Shown: positions 38,401 through 49,447, numbered from the stretch's first letter. The stretch is DNA of 64,000 nt from Mytilus edulis (GCF_963676685.1 NC_092344.1:94332749-94396748); one strand, 5' to 3'. Translations and numbers: made by a program. The notes: a model not told the origin generated them from the sequence alone.

Positions 38401-41400
38401 GGTATAGCATGGTACAAAAAGGTTGTGTGTAGGAAAGGGTATAGCATGGTACAAAAAGGTTGTGTGTAGGATAGGGTACAGCATGGTACAAAGAGGTTGT
38501 GTGTAGGATAGGGTATAGCATGGTACAAAGAGGTTGTGTGTAGGATAGGGTATAGCATGGTACAAAAAGGTTGTGTGTAGGATAGGGTATAGCATGATAC
38601 AAAAAGGTTGTGTGTAGGATAGGGTATAGCATGGTACAAAAAGGTTGTGTGTAGGATAGGGTATAGCATGGTACAAAAAGGTTGTGTGTAGGATAGGGTA
38701 TAGCATGGTACAAAAAGGTTGTGTGTAGGAAAGGGTATAGCATGGTACAAAAAGGATGTGTGTAGGATAGGGTATAGCATGGTACAAAAAGGTTGTGTGT
38801 AGGATAGGGTATAGCATGGTACAAAAAGGTTGTGTGTAGGATAGGGTATAGCATGATACAAAAAGGTTGTGTGTAGGATAGGGTATAGCATGGTACAAAA
38901 AGGTTGTGTGTAGGATAGGGTATAGCATGGTACAAAAAGGTTGTGTGTAGGATAGGGTATAGCATGGTACAAAAAGGTTGTGTGTAGGATAGGGTATAGC
39001 ATGGTACAAAAAGGTTGTGTGTAGGATAGGGTATAGCATGGTACAAAAAGGTTGTGTGTAGGATAGGGTATAGCATGGTACAAAGAGGTTGTGTGTAGAA
39101 TAGGGTATAGCATGGTACAAAGAGGTTGTGTGTCGGATAGGGTATAGCATGATACAAAAAGGTTGTGTGTCGGAAAGGGTATAGCATGGTACAAAAAGGT
39201 TGTGTGTAGAATAGGGTATAGCATGGTACAAAAAGGTTGTGTGTAGGATAGGGTATAGCATGGTACAAAAAGGTTGTGTGTAGGATAGGGTATAGCATGG
39301 TACAAAGAGGTTGTGTGTAGAATAGGGTATAGCATGGTACAAAAAGGTTGTGTGTAGGATAGGGTATAGCATGGTACAAAGAGGTTGTGTGTAGAATAGG
39401 GTATAGCATGGTACAAAAAGGTTGTGTGTAGAATAGGGTATAGCATGGTACAAAAAGGTTGTGTGTAGGATAGGGTATAGCATGGCACAAAAAGGTTGTG
39501 TGTAGGATAGGGTATAGCATGGTACAAAAAGGTTGTGTGTAGGATAGGGTATAGCATGGTACAAAAAGGTTGTGTGTAGGATAGGGTATAGCATGGTACA
39601 AAAAGGTTGTGTGTAGAATAGGGTATAGCATGGTACAAAGAGGTTGTGTGTAGAATAGGGTATAGCATGGTACAAAGAGGTTGTGTGTCGGATAGGGTAT
39701 AGCATGGTACAAAGAGGTTGTGTGTAGGATAGGGTATAGCATGGTACAAAAAGGTTGTGTGTAGAATAGGGTATAGCATGGTACAAAAAGGTTGTGTGTA
39801 GGATAGGGTATAGCATGGTACAAAAAGGTTGTGTGTAGGATAGGGTAACGGGGAATTTCCAATAGATATATTTAATACAAAGTAGACAATCTCCTTAGGT
39901 ATACTAACTTTTCTTTTTGGTTTTCAGATTGTTCTTTGTGTTCTGGTACATCAGGATGATCTATGTCATTCTGTCTTGATATCTGATGTTGTACAGTCTG
40001 TAATGGAGTAGACAAATTATATAAGATATATCAGAACTCATAAATGCAAACCAACAATCCATGTCCAATAGTATAAAATATTAGAATCATATTCAAAACA
40101 GTGTAGCTGTGGCCATTGATTGACAACCTTAAATTATCCCATTGACTGGGGCAGATTATGTGAACGTTTGTTTGTAACGACCACTGCTCACTTCTTACTT
40201 ATTATAGAATTTAAGCTGTGGGTCACCAAAGGTTCTTAAGGTTCATCATAACAAACGGACAAATATGGCTGTATTTACATGCCAAAAATTACTCTGAGTA
40301 CAGACTTACCTGTAAAGTTGGAAAAGTTTTAATGCCTAGCATCCACTAGATATAAAAAAGTTAAATCCATTTTGTGTTTCAGAAAGATAAAATCTCTTTT
40401 GGATTTTTATAGGCATTTTTTTTCCTTCATGCAAATGGTGTGAAAATTGACTAAGTTGTGGAACAACTATGAGATGCTCCCTCAGGTAAAAAACCGGTTT
40501 GTATTGTTTTCATTGTCCTTAATTGACCTGGACACCAGGTATCTTCACAACTATAGGTGAGTTAAAGAGTTTATCTGAGTCAGTGAGTGGACAGTATCAA
40601 AGTAATGCAGGTGTTTGTTTATTTTTGCACCTTCTGAAGAAAGGAAAAAAAATGCCCAGCAAAAACCAAGAAAGATTTATCTTTCTTAAACACAAAATGC
40701 ATTTAACTTTTATATATCTAGTGGATGCTAGGCATTAAAACTTTTCAAACAGCACAGGTAAGTCTGTACACAGAGTAGTTTTTGAGGTAAAAATACGGCC
40801 ATATTTGTCCATTTGTTATGATGAACCTTTTAGCCCCAGTCACACTGTCAAGGTTTTCTACGCATTAAAATTCTACGTTTCAACTACGTTTCAAACAAAA
40901 TTGTCCCGTTATTTTGAAAACTAGGTTTTACTAGGTTTGTGCTACGTTCTTCTCACGTTTTGCTACGTATAAGTACGTGTAGACCCACGTTTTCACCACG
41001 CATTAAAACATTTCGATGCGTAGTAAGCACGTTTTGTTGCGTTTCGCTAAAGCTTTGATACGTATTTACTAGGTGTCTACTTCATTTCAGTTTTCGCTAC
41101 GTTTGTTGTTGAATTTTCAAAACATACGGGGCAGGTCTATTTTTGAACAAAGGATCATTACGTTTCGATACGCTTCGTTACGTATAATCCCGTTTTGCTA
41201 CGCTTTCGAAACGAAGTAAAACGTAGCTCCTGAAACGTGACAGTGTGAATGGGGCTTAACGCCTTTAATATTAAAATAATTCGAAAAATTATTCAGGAAT
41301 AACTTTATGTTTTGATTTATATTATTGATACAAATCAAAACATCGTGTTATTCCTGATTAGTTTTTCTAATTACTGTATTTAGGTGTTGAGAACCTTTTG

Positions 41401-44400
41401 TGACCCCACAGTTTAAGTGTCTTTAACAAGTACATAGTGAGCAGCGGTCGTTACAGTCAAACATTCACGTAATCTGCCCCAGTCAATGGGATAAACTAAG
41501 GTCGTCAATCAATGACCACAGCTACACTGTTTTGAATATGATTCTAAATTGCTTGATTCATTGAATAATTCATTGAAATCCAATGACAATTGAAGCAGTT
41601 TTAGGCAATAGTATGTTGTTTTCTTCTATTTTTTTAAACTCATAAGTATACTCTAGTGATTTATAACAGTGAATAATATAGAATAATGAGTCATCTATTA
41701 GCATAGCATCATGATGATCATCTCCATTCTAGTTATATTAACATGTAGAAGTTCAACGATTCAGGTACTAAGAAACTGCAATATAACGTAGTTTTTCCAT
41801 GTAAAAAAAAAACACTTAACAATCATATTGTCAAGTATTGCCCATTTTTGGGAGTATTGCAAATCAGGGACTGGGGTTTACTTTGTCAACCCTGAAAAAT
41901 TCCAAATCTGCTAAAATAGACAAGGATCCAGATTCCAGGGTGTACAACTTTAATCTGTTAGCTGTCAGTTTATTGTGCAAAGTTGTAACAATGTAGATAT
42001 ACAATTCTTGAAGTTCGAGAGGACGCACATTACCCTGTGTGTGTTTGAGAGGATGTACATGTAAGGACCAGCTTAGCCAAGGTGGAAGTCCAGATGTAAC
42101 TAATCTTGCTCTGGTCTATGACAACACAGCTTAACGAATAATATGTACATTAGGCAAATAAGCATTGAAGATACAGGTTTTATAAGTCAAATGAATCTCT
42201 GAAATGTTTGTTTAGCAACTGTCACTTATACAATGACAAGATTTCTTTAAGAAAATAGTTTTTTTAATAGGCTGAAAAAAATCTCAGTCTTTACAGAAAT
42301 CTTTGTTGTGGAGAGTCTGAAAAAAGAACTTCAGGAAATATATATATTTCCAATAATTTGGCTATGTTCACCACATCCTTCTTAGAATAAAATGTTTAAT
42401 CATTTATAACAATTTCAGTCATGAAAAAACTTAGAAAAGGGAGATAATTCAAACCACATTAATCAACATACAGTTTCTAATTTCTTCTGCTCCTGGTCCT
42501 GTATTTTATTGATAAGTCCAGCTACAGCACTCTGTTGATGATCATCATTAAGTCTGGTTTTAATCACTATGATATCTGCTGATATTTTGTTAAATGTCTC
42601 TGTTATCTCATGAACAAGCTGACGATACAAAGGGAAATTGTAATTTGGATGTCCCTTTAAATATGCCACATAACCTCTGAAAAATATAAGATGTATCAAA
42701 ATATACATGTATATTAAAAAATGATTAATCAAAGTATGTAAAAAATTGTGGTTTTTTTTTCAAGCAGGCTGTCTCTCAGAAATAAGAATAGATAGGCAAA
42801 AATACAAGATTAAAGAATAAATTTCATAGTTTTTTCATAATTTTCATTCAGATTTAACAGGGATCTCCATGGCCTGTTTAACGATGGCGCCCCGCCATCG
42901 TTCAAATGTCATGCGCCATCGTCAAATGACTCGCGCCATCGTTAAATTCTCTTGCGCCATCGTTAAATGTCTTCCGCCATCGTTCAAGACTTCATCGTTT
43001 TTTGTAGCCCGACGCCATTTTTTTTTATCAATTATAATCAAATGCATGTAATTGCATAACCCTTAGGCTTTTTATGTTATAATCCAATACAGTTCTAACG
43101 CCTGAGGAATCTACGGATTAAGAGATCGCTAATCACTTGTACCTGAGCTTGTACAGGTAGATCAACAAACCAGACACGAGAATACTATCTGAGGATAAAC
43201 GATTCATTTGTCGAAATAATCAACTAAGTTTTAGCAAAAGATTATGATAATTTATATTAAATAAATAAATTAATAATCCAGTTACAAAGAAAACATTTTA
43301 ACAAGTTTATTTAGCCATTTATTTCTTTTGCTTATGCATTACCTTTGCTATAGCTGCATGCAGTCTTTTGTTTGTGCTTTAAGTGTTTAAGTTTGCATGT
43401 GCTACTCTTATATAAATACTATGTGCTACTATATATGTGCTGATATTAGACATTTGTTTTAATATATCTTGCTTAGCTTTTATTCTGCATGTGCTATCTA
43501 TGTATTAATATATATGTGTGATGTCTGTATGTTTGTGTTGTATGTGTATCTGATGTTATTACATGTATGTTTTGTTTATTAATATCAGTCGGTTAAAGAG
43601 CTCTTAAGAGCTCATGTTCTTTGTTATTATGTATATATGAAACACCGACTTAAAATAAAGATTACTTTACTTTACTTTACTTTAACAAGTCGAACACGTG
43701 CTTTGTTTTGACTTACGCAATCAGCACCCCCCTTTTTTAAGAAGTACAAAATAAGACGCAAAATAGTAAATATTATTTCATCGCAAATAACTCGAGTACT
43801 GCTGTAACGATAATTTAGAATTACTTTAAAAGTTTAAAAGTAAAAACTTTAAATATTTTCTGTAAAGAAATATCGTATAGTAATTCCGAATTCATTTCGT
43901 ATATTACAATCAAATTGATACATCCGCGTTTCCGGTTTCTATTCAGACTCGAAAGATACATGTTGCACAGCATCAATTTGCCAGATAAAGTCATTAAAAA
44001 AACCTTTTCATTTGTTAAAGTTTGCTTTACAAATCTCTTTAACCTTTTACATAACCCGTACTAATCGTTTTGTTGTTGCTGAAATCAGCCATACCGGTAA
44101 TGGGTTCTGAATTTGACAGTGTCCATGAAAAATAAGCTCCACATCATATGATTTTTTACCCCATAACAATTACCAAAAAAACAAGAAATCTACATGGAGA
44201 CCTTCATGACAGCTTTTTGGTCATTTTCGACTAAGGGGGGACCATGAAGACTTGGCATTTGAATGGTTAAAAACGACAATAAATGAAAATATTGATACTT
44301 CTAATTCTATAATGAAAATTAAAATAAATATAATTTAAATAAGCTATGAATTAGCATGATCACCATTCCTTGTATGGAGGGATAAAATACTTCCGATCGC

Positions 44401-45592
44401 GCTACACTGTACAACTTTGACACGGTTTGTAATAGTGAAAGTTCCTCCATCGTTCAATTTTCATCCATGGAGATCCCTGATTTAACATGTTTAAAGAATC
44501 CAACGACCATGCAACTTGTGTATCAGTATTTTTCTTATTTTTTTAAGGTTGTTTTTTCTTTGAAACTCAATGTTGTATATATATGCACATATTGGTGACT
44601 TTTAAACATTGATTGAATCAATAATAATGCATTAGAAGTTAATAGTATACATGTAACAAACACATGATACATTGCACAAATGTATATAGAATAATTAGGT
44701 ACATGTATGTAATTTCATAATAGAGATGTATCCACTAAATTCATAATGACATCATCTCTATGAATGTACATACATGTAAATGTACATGTACCTGATTCTA
44801 TAAATCATTTGTATGTTACATGTATATCATAAACTTCTGATGTACTAGTATTTTATCAATTAATGTTTAAAAGTCACCAATATTAGCCAAAATTAAAATT
44901 TCAGATGTTATTCCCATAGGTGCTTGAGGACAGGATCCTGTTATATGAGCCCCCCATAGTCCCTCCCCCTTATTATCATAAATCTCAGATTTTTTAATAT
45001 ATATCACTTATTTGTACCATATATATACTAATATACCATATTTTTACTTTAAATATGCATGTTTACTATCCACTAAAAGTCAACTTTGCATGTGCCATGA
45101 TGATGTGGGCTAGAATACTTCTTTGAAAGGCTATTATATTTTTTTCTTTGATGCCTTACATCGACGTTGCAGGAAAGCATCAAAGCTTAAAATTTAAAAT
45201 AGCCTTCCTAGAGTCAAAATTATTTGGACTACCCCCAAATAAGTTATCATGGCCCGTTTGGAGAATTGTGGGAATTTGTCCCTATCGGGCAGACCTGCTC
45301 AATTCATCAAAGACACAGCCTAAAGAGCCTATCATCAATAAATCATAAAAAGTTCTTCATTGACAGTCTGCATAGTAAATTCAATAGTATAAAAATGTAG
45401 TAACAAGGATATATCATAACATAAGCTCTATAATTTGAGCTAAAAGCGTGAAAATGAACGCTACGAAAACCCGTACTCTTCAAATAAAGTGTAAGTTTCT
45501 ACTCTTTCTTGTTGTAGTAAGTGAAATCTTTGAATTAGTTTAACAGCAGTTGTTTCAAACGAATTATCTGTAACACTAACAGATTCTGTCAT
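35386..45592 (-). CDS. REX1B-domain protein, four exons (REX1BD-like)
   Basis: Join of minus-strand exons 45592-45477, 42676-42472, 39997-39909 and 35491-35386 (516 nt, 171 residues plus TGA). All introns are GT-AG, with phases 2, 0 and 2. Residues about 18-107 match my memory of the REX1B domain (Required for excision 1-B): LIQRFHLLQQERVETYTLFE, then GYVAYLKGHPNYNF, PLYRQLVHEITETFNKIS and a Lys/Glu-rich helix. The tail, residues 108-171, is charged, probably helical, and Glu-rich at the end. The family is named after a Chlamydomonas DNA-repair locus. Its role in animals is poorly defined, so no function is asserted. An in-frame TGA at 45608-45610 supports the start. Introns carry nested repeats, including a 66-copy array. 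Confidence 0.85.
36385..36665. mobile_element. TTAA-type MITE in REX1BD-like intron 3
   Basis: The left end TTAAGGTGGTACC is inverted at the right end as GGTACCACTTTAA (12 of 13 positions). TTAA forms each outer edge, as expected for elements that duplicate TTAA targets. It contains AGGGAGATAACTCTG, a motif also found in the TTAA-ended element at 49034-49250. 281 bp, non-coding. Confidence 0.65.
37405..39847 (-). repeat. 37-bp tandem array (about 66 copies) in intron 3
   Basis: About 2443 bp of near-identical units whose plus-strand core is AGCATGGTACAAAAAGGTTG followed by TGTGTAGGATAGGGTAT. The length equals almost exactly 66 x 37, so indels are rare. Variation is concentrated at a few sites (AAAAAGG or AAAGAGG; TAGG, TAGA or TCGG; TAGGG or AAGGG). 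The minus-strand unit has no stop in any frame, and 37 is one more than a multiple of three. All three minus frames are therefore open for 792-844 codons, rich in Tyr, Pro, Thr, Leu, His and Cys. It lies in an intron between good splice sites, so I treat these as non-coding. Confidence 0.92.
39909..39997 (-). CDS. REX1BD-like exon 3
   Basis: Acceptor TTACAG|ACTGTACAAC. Encodes residues 108-136 (TVQHQISRQNDIDHP and so on to SENQKE) plus two bases of Lys137. The donor is AA|GTTAGT, which is non-consensus at one position. A 37-bp tandem array begins 61 bp into the following intron. Confidence 0.75.
40832..41256. mobile_element. MITE with AGCCCCA ends, inserted in foldback arm
   Basis: The left end AGCCCCAGTCACACTGTCA is inverted at the right end as TGACAGTGTGAATGGGGCT, 18 of 19 positions matching. 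The interior has many CTACGTTT/AAACGTAG motifs in both orientations. 425 bp, non-coding. It splits the right arm of the inverted repeat at 40082-41547 and is therefore younger than it. Confidence 0.75.
41283..41367. repeat. Short palindromic element
   Basis: Arms of about 36 bp with shared CAGGAATAAC and ATGTTTTGATTT pair across a 12-bp loop. It lies in the same interruption of the foldback arm as the AGCCCCA element. Confidence 0.65.
42472..42676 (-). CDS. REX1BD-like exon 2
   Basis: Follows the acceptor TTTTTCAG|AGGTTATG. Completes codon 39 as Glu and encodes GYVAYLKGH through QKKLET (residues 40-107), the most conserved part. The donor is ACT|GTATGT. Reading past the donor would give only Val-Cys-stop, and upstream of the acceptor the frame is unrelated intron. 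Confidence 0.88.
42858..44479. mobile_element. TIR element with CGCCATCGTT subterminal array
   Basis: A perfect 15-bp terminal inverted repeat, CAGGGATCTCCATGG, lies at 42858-42872 and 44465-44479, flanked on both sides by ATTTAA (42852-42857 and 44480-44485), a candidate 6-bp target duplication. Just inside the left end are five CGCCATCGTT-type motifs plus one inverted copy. The right end has one CCATCGTTCAA in the same orientation as the left-end array. A LINE 3' end is inserted at 43320-43686. No transposase remains. Lies in REX1BD-like intron 1. Confidence 0.7.
43320..43686 (+). mobile_element. LINE 3' UTR fragment with TTTAC-repeat tail
   Basis: Non-coding tract ending in GGTTAAAGAGCTCTTAAGAG, CTCATGTTCTTTG, CACCGACTTAAAATAAAG and tandem ACTTT units (43663-43685). 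The AGAGCTCTTAAGAGCT hairpin and trailing AATAAAG match the minus-strand LINE end at 31297-31700. The left boundary is uncertain. It is nested inside the 42858-44479 element. Confidence 0.6.
44590..44882. repeat. Imperfect 290-bp palindrome (MITE-like)
   Basis: The left end TATTGGTGACTTTTAAACAT is inverted at the right end as ATGTTTAAAAGTCACCAATA. Pairing continues inward through ATACATGTAACA, TAGAGATG and ATTCATAATGACATCATC with mismatches. Intron 1 of the REX1BD-like gene. Confidence 0.7.
45477..45592 (-). CDS. REX1BD-like exon 1
   Basis: Encodes residues 1-38 plus two bases of codon 39. The ATG has A at -3. The donor is GA|GTACGG. Contains the first part of the domain, ending in VETYTLFE. 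Confidence 0.85.
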
Positions 45593-45609
45593 TGTTTTGG
45601 ATATTTTTC

Positions 45610-46240
45610 AAGGGAGGCAATCCCTTGTAAATAAAATAAAATAAAACCATCAAAAATGGAAACGTATGTATTTACGGTATTTATAAAATGTCATTTTTAA
45701 ATGTGAGTGGAGCATTGCTTTTATGTCAAGTGCAAGGGACAGTTAATTAACCTTACGCTTCATAAGCAATTCTATTTGGAAAGTGTTTGTTTAGAACAAG
45801 CACCTACCTCCATTGTGGTCCGAAGTTAAACTAAAGATAAATTCATGTGTCAACTTTTTTTCTTTTCTCACGGGGTGAGGTTTTTGCATGAGAGATTAAT
45901 CATCTATAACCGCAAAAGTTTAAATAAAAAAAATAGCAATGATGGTTTTAAATGCATTTAGTACCGGCCAAAAAGGAATTTCTTTAATGACGACAAAGAC
46001 CCACGTACGGTTTTGCCGCATAGATACAATTGCATATTTAATCGAATTTATAACTGATGAATACAACTTATATTATTATACCTCAGTTATCATAAGTACA
46101 CAATATTTTCAGTATTAATCAAATTGCAAGCGTTGCAGTATTTGATCGGTCAATAGTTTCCAACTATATGCCCTCGATGAAACTATTTGACCGCAGGTGT
46201 CGATTATAACATTTCACAGAATTTCAGCAATGATTGGTCG
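45610..46240. other. Upstream region of the REX1BD-like gene
   Basis: Holds the presumed 5' UTR and promoter of the minus-strand gene. No TATA box at a convincing spacing, and no other gene. AT-rich. Confidence 0.4.
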
Positions 46241-46659
46241 CCATTATTCCGACAGCCCATTAGTCCGACAGCCCATTGGTCCGAAAATCATTTTGTCCCG
46301 CAACCCAAAAGTCCGACAACCCATTGCTCCGAAAGCCCAATACTCCGACAACCATAAGTCCGACACTTATCAAGTCAACGGTATCAGGGTATCAGGGTAG
46401 AATAAAATTTGTCTGTCTGTATTATCAAGGATTTGTATGGTTAACTATACAAATCCTTGGTATTATTACATTTATGTAATAACATATTCAGTTAAGAAAT
46501 ATAACTCCGTATATATATTACTTAAGACTAAGGTAGTCCGAATACTTTAGTCTTTCTATATATTACTCAATTCGAAGTCTGTATATAAAATAGAACAGAA
46601 AAGAATATTTCATTTTCCAAATTACAGGTCTATATTTTTAAAGAGCATATAAATCAAGA

Positions 46660-47085
46660 CCAACCAGTGATGGTGCGAGCTACTGATGATACCCCCGCCC
46701 AAATATTTCGGTAAACAGTAAGTTGTTGAGTTGTGAATCTGAAATAGCATCACACAGAATCGAATAACTGACTTATATAAACCTTGAAACAAAATTTCAG
46801 AAATCATTGTATTGTAGTTTCTGAGAAAAATATGACAAACATTTTCAATTTGGCTCTCATGTGAAAAGTCTTCGGTAAACAGAAAGTTGTTGAGTTATGA
46901 ATCTGAAAAAGCATCACACGATACAGCCGACTTCAATACACCCTGCAACCAAATTTCAGAAATCCTTGTAATGTTGTTCATGAAAAAGATGCAACGAAAT
47001 ATTCATGGGACGGACGAACGGACGGACGGACGGACAGAAAGAGGCAAATCAGTACTCCACATTTTTTCGAAGTGGCGGTATAATG
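46660..47085 (+). repeat. Dispersed repeat with internal duplication and GGAC run
   Basis: A segment containing GTTGTTGAGTT and TCTGAAAAAGCATCACAC occurs twice about 163 bp apart. A tandem GGACGGAC tract (47010-47035) follows, then TTTTTTCGAAGTGGCGGTAT. I recall such ends with a GGACGGAC tract from mollusc repeats. The small frames here are accidental. Confidence 0.55.
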
Positions 47086-48470
47086 ATCGGGTCCACATTA
47101 AGACATTACAATACTGATATGATATAGTTATCTTTATTTCACCATAAGCCTCAGTCACAATCGGAGCCAACACAAAATAGGGAAAAAAACAAAAAACTAG
47201 CACATTGATATTAAACAACAGTCAGTATCAATACCTGTACTACATAATTCAAAAGAACTAACAATAAAATCATCATTTTTTTCCATAATAGTAAAGTTTT
47301 CTTGTGTTAAAATCGAAGTTTAATCAAGTTTATCTAACTTTTTAAAATTCTGACAGGTGCTAGAAATATGTTGAAAGAGTTCATTCCTCAAATTATCATG
47401 AAGTGACCATTCGATTGAACCTTAACTTGTTCAGCTGTACAATACAATTTTTTGAGTATCTGGCATTTTCAAATAATAATGTAATGGGTGAGCACAGATT
47501 CTTAATTAACATATGAACTACCTTCTTAAAATCAATGATATCTAAACATTTTTCTTCTTGAAACAATTTTTAAATGAAAAAATAAGTGTCAAGTTTGCCA
47601 CAAAACACACAATGTACTAAGTTTTTACAAGAATGTCACAAATTGTCTTAGATCTTTTACTAGTTGTTATTGGCTTTTAAACTGCACTCGTTCCATTTAA
47701 GCAGTTAAATTGTGTTGACTGTATATTTCTATGTCATATACAGTCATTGGCCCGATATCAATTTTCCGCCTCATGAATATTTAAATAGAAGTTACCGAAA
47801 TGTTCATGTCCGTCATATTTGTCTTTCGTATGAGCTTTGTTGTCAATCATCAGTCCTGCACATCCCCCAACCATTATAAAAGAGACATATTTTTCTAGAT
47901 TTTAAAATAAGCTCGGGATATAAAATTGGTATCCCTACAAATATATTGAGTGTCATCTCTCATACTAAATCTGATCGATCGCTATTGGAAGTAACTTGTA
48001 CTGTCTTTGTATTTCGTGGATTCACATTCTCGAACACTATACCGTATTCAAATTGGAATTGCGCATCTTTTCGGAGCACATATTTCGTCCTATTTGTCAT
48101 CTTATTTTTTAGGATCTTGGTATGTATTTGTCACCGTTTTCCCTCATTTTGACTGACGCCACATTGGTCCCTTATTTCTGCGGCAAAATCAATTTAAATA
48201 AAACTCAGATAAGTGATACAAGGGGTAGAGAGATTGCGACCAAAGAGGGCGGGAAGTGTAAACCAACTCCGATATATTTATTTATGTAGTTAATTGTGCT
48301 AACTCCCCTGATACGTGAAAGGGGGAAACCGAAGATCTAGTGAAAGAAGGTAGATCAAGACACACAAAAAAAACCAGCGAACTAGAACAGCACAGACTGA
48401 CAGTGGACATACAAACGACGAAATATAAAGACAAATAAAATACCCAGACTCGTAAAACGAAAGAGCATAT

Positions 48471-48614
48471 GCGGATCCAAGGGGGGGGGGGGGGGGGGGG
48501 GCCTTTCGTGGGAAAAATTTGGTTAATTATATAGGGAATCACTGAAGCATGACTGGAGTGGGCCCCCTTAGGTCAGTCAACGTGCCCTTCTGAAAAGTTC
48601 TGGATCCACCACTG
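48471..48614. mobile_element. GGATCC-ended MITE-like element with poly(G)
   Basis: The left end GCGGATCCAAGG and right end TTCTGGATCCACCACTG form a short inverted repeat. A run of 22 G lies at 48480-48501, where assembly errors are likely. A related degenerate copy begins near 56128 (GGCAGATCCAGGGG). Confidence 0.55.
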
Positions 48615-49033
48615 AAGAGGAAAAAAAGTTAAGGACTGAGCAGTTGCAATAAACATGTGTATCAACTCCAATACAATGAGACAAATATCCTGCATGGAAA
48701 GAATAATTTTAATAAAAACAGACAACCCCAAATACTAAAGAGAACAGAGTTGTTCTTTTTAGAGAAAATTTACCCATACACACAAGACAGATGCATTGTC
48801 GGAATAATTGGCTGTCGGAGTAATTGGTTGGCTGAATAGTGGGCTGTCGGAGTAATGGGCTGTCGGAATAGTGGGCTGTCGGAATAGTGGGCTGTCGGAG
48901 TAATGGGCTGTCGGAATAATGGTTGTCGGACTAATGGGATGTCACCGATTGGTCGAAGGATGACTGTCATGTTGAGAATACCTTGGGAGTCATGACGTCA
49001 CTTTTTACCTCTTTTCAAATCACGATAGTTGAT

Positions 49034-49250
49034 TTAAGGAGGTAGACCTAGGTTAAGGGAAATAACTCTTAAAATCATCAGTACGTTTGTTTTAACCATT
49101 TTCAAAAATATAGTCTAAGCTTCTAGGTTACATAGATTATTTTCAATCTGTTTCAGGTAAATGCTTAAAAAACATTGATGAAACTTGACTTAAACAAGCA
49201 CATAACTGATTTAAAGAGTTATCTCCCTGAACCAAGGTCTACCATCTTAA
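49034..49250. mobile_element. TTAA-type MITE, 217 bp
   Basis: Ends are inverted over about 40 bp: TTAAGGAGGTAGACCTAGGT against TTAAGATGGTAGACCTTGGT, then AAGGGAAATAACTCTT against CAGGGAGATAACTCTT. TTAA forms both outer edges. It shares the GGGAGATAACTCT motif with 36385-36665. Non-coding. Confidence 0.75.
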
Positions 49251-49420
49251 CCCCGACATTGATTGTCTGTTATATCTTTCCGTATAATAAAACACTTACA
49301 GTCCGGATATTTGGAATCATTGAGGAAATATAAAAAAGAAGATGTGGTATAATTGCCAATGAGACAATCATTATCCCCTTGGATATAACTTACTAACTTT
49401 CTATTCCTCTCAGCAAGTCT

Positions 49421-49447
49421 GTCGGTCGGTCGGTCGGTCGGTCGGTC
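49421..49447 (+). repeat. GTCG microsatellite
   Basis: Six to seven tandem GTCG units, followed by GTCAAACCACC. Confidence 0.85.

Larger units (their letters stand above)
40082..41547. repeat. Long inverted repeat (foldback) in intron 2
   Basis: The left arm, about 40082-40450, pairs with a right arm at about 40615-40829 plus 41390-41547. Shared stretches include GAATCATATTCAAAACAGTG, TGCCTAGCATCCACTAGATA, GTTATGATGAACCTT and GGCATTTTTTTTCC. The right arm is interrupted by about 560 bp holding two smaller inverted-repeat elements. The spacer is about 160 bp. In REX1BD-like pre-mRNA the arms could form a long double-stranded stem. Non-coding; the 71-codon frame inside is accidental. Confidence 0.75.
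46241..48946. mobile_element. TIR-like element with CCGACAGCCC subterminal arrays
   Basis: Flanked by the 9-bp direct repeat GATTGGTCG at 46232-46240 and 48947-48955. The left 125 bp has about eight TCCGACAGCCC-type motifs at 16-17 bp spacing. The right 160 bp has about eight GGGCTGTCGGA-type motifs, the same word inverted. No transposase fragment was recognised in the 2.7 kb. The interior contains at least two other repeats (46660-47085 and 48471-48614). A 9-bp duplication would suit a Mutator-like element. The class is inference. Confidence 0.6.

Noticed and set aside
37282..39862. Three overlapping open frames of 792-844 codons on the minus strand
   Set aside because: All three are frames of the same 37-bp unit, whose minus strand lacks stops. 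The array lies in an intron with good splice sites on both sides.
48480..48501. Poly(G) tract as a functional G-quadruplex
   Set aside because: It is part of a GGATCC-ended MITE that normally carries a G run, and the exact length may be an assembly artefact.
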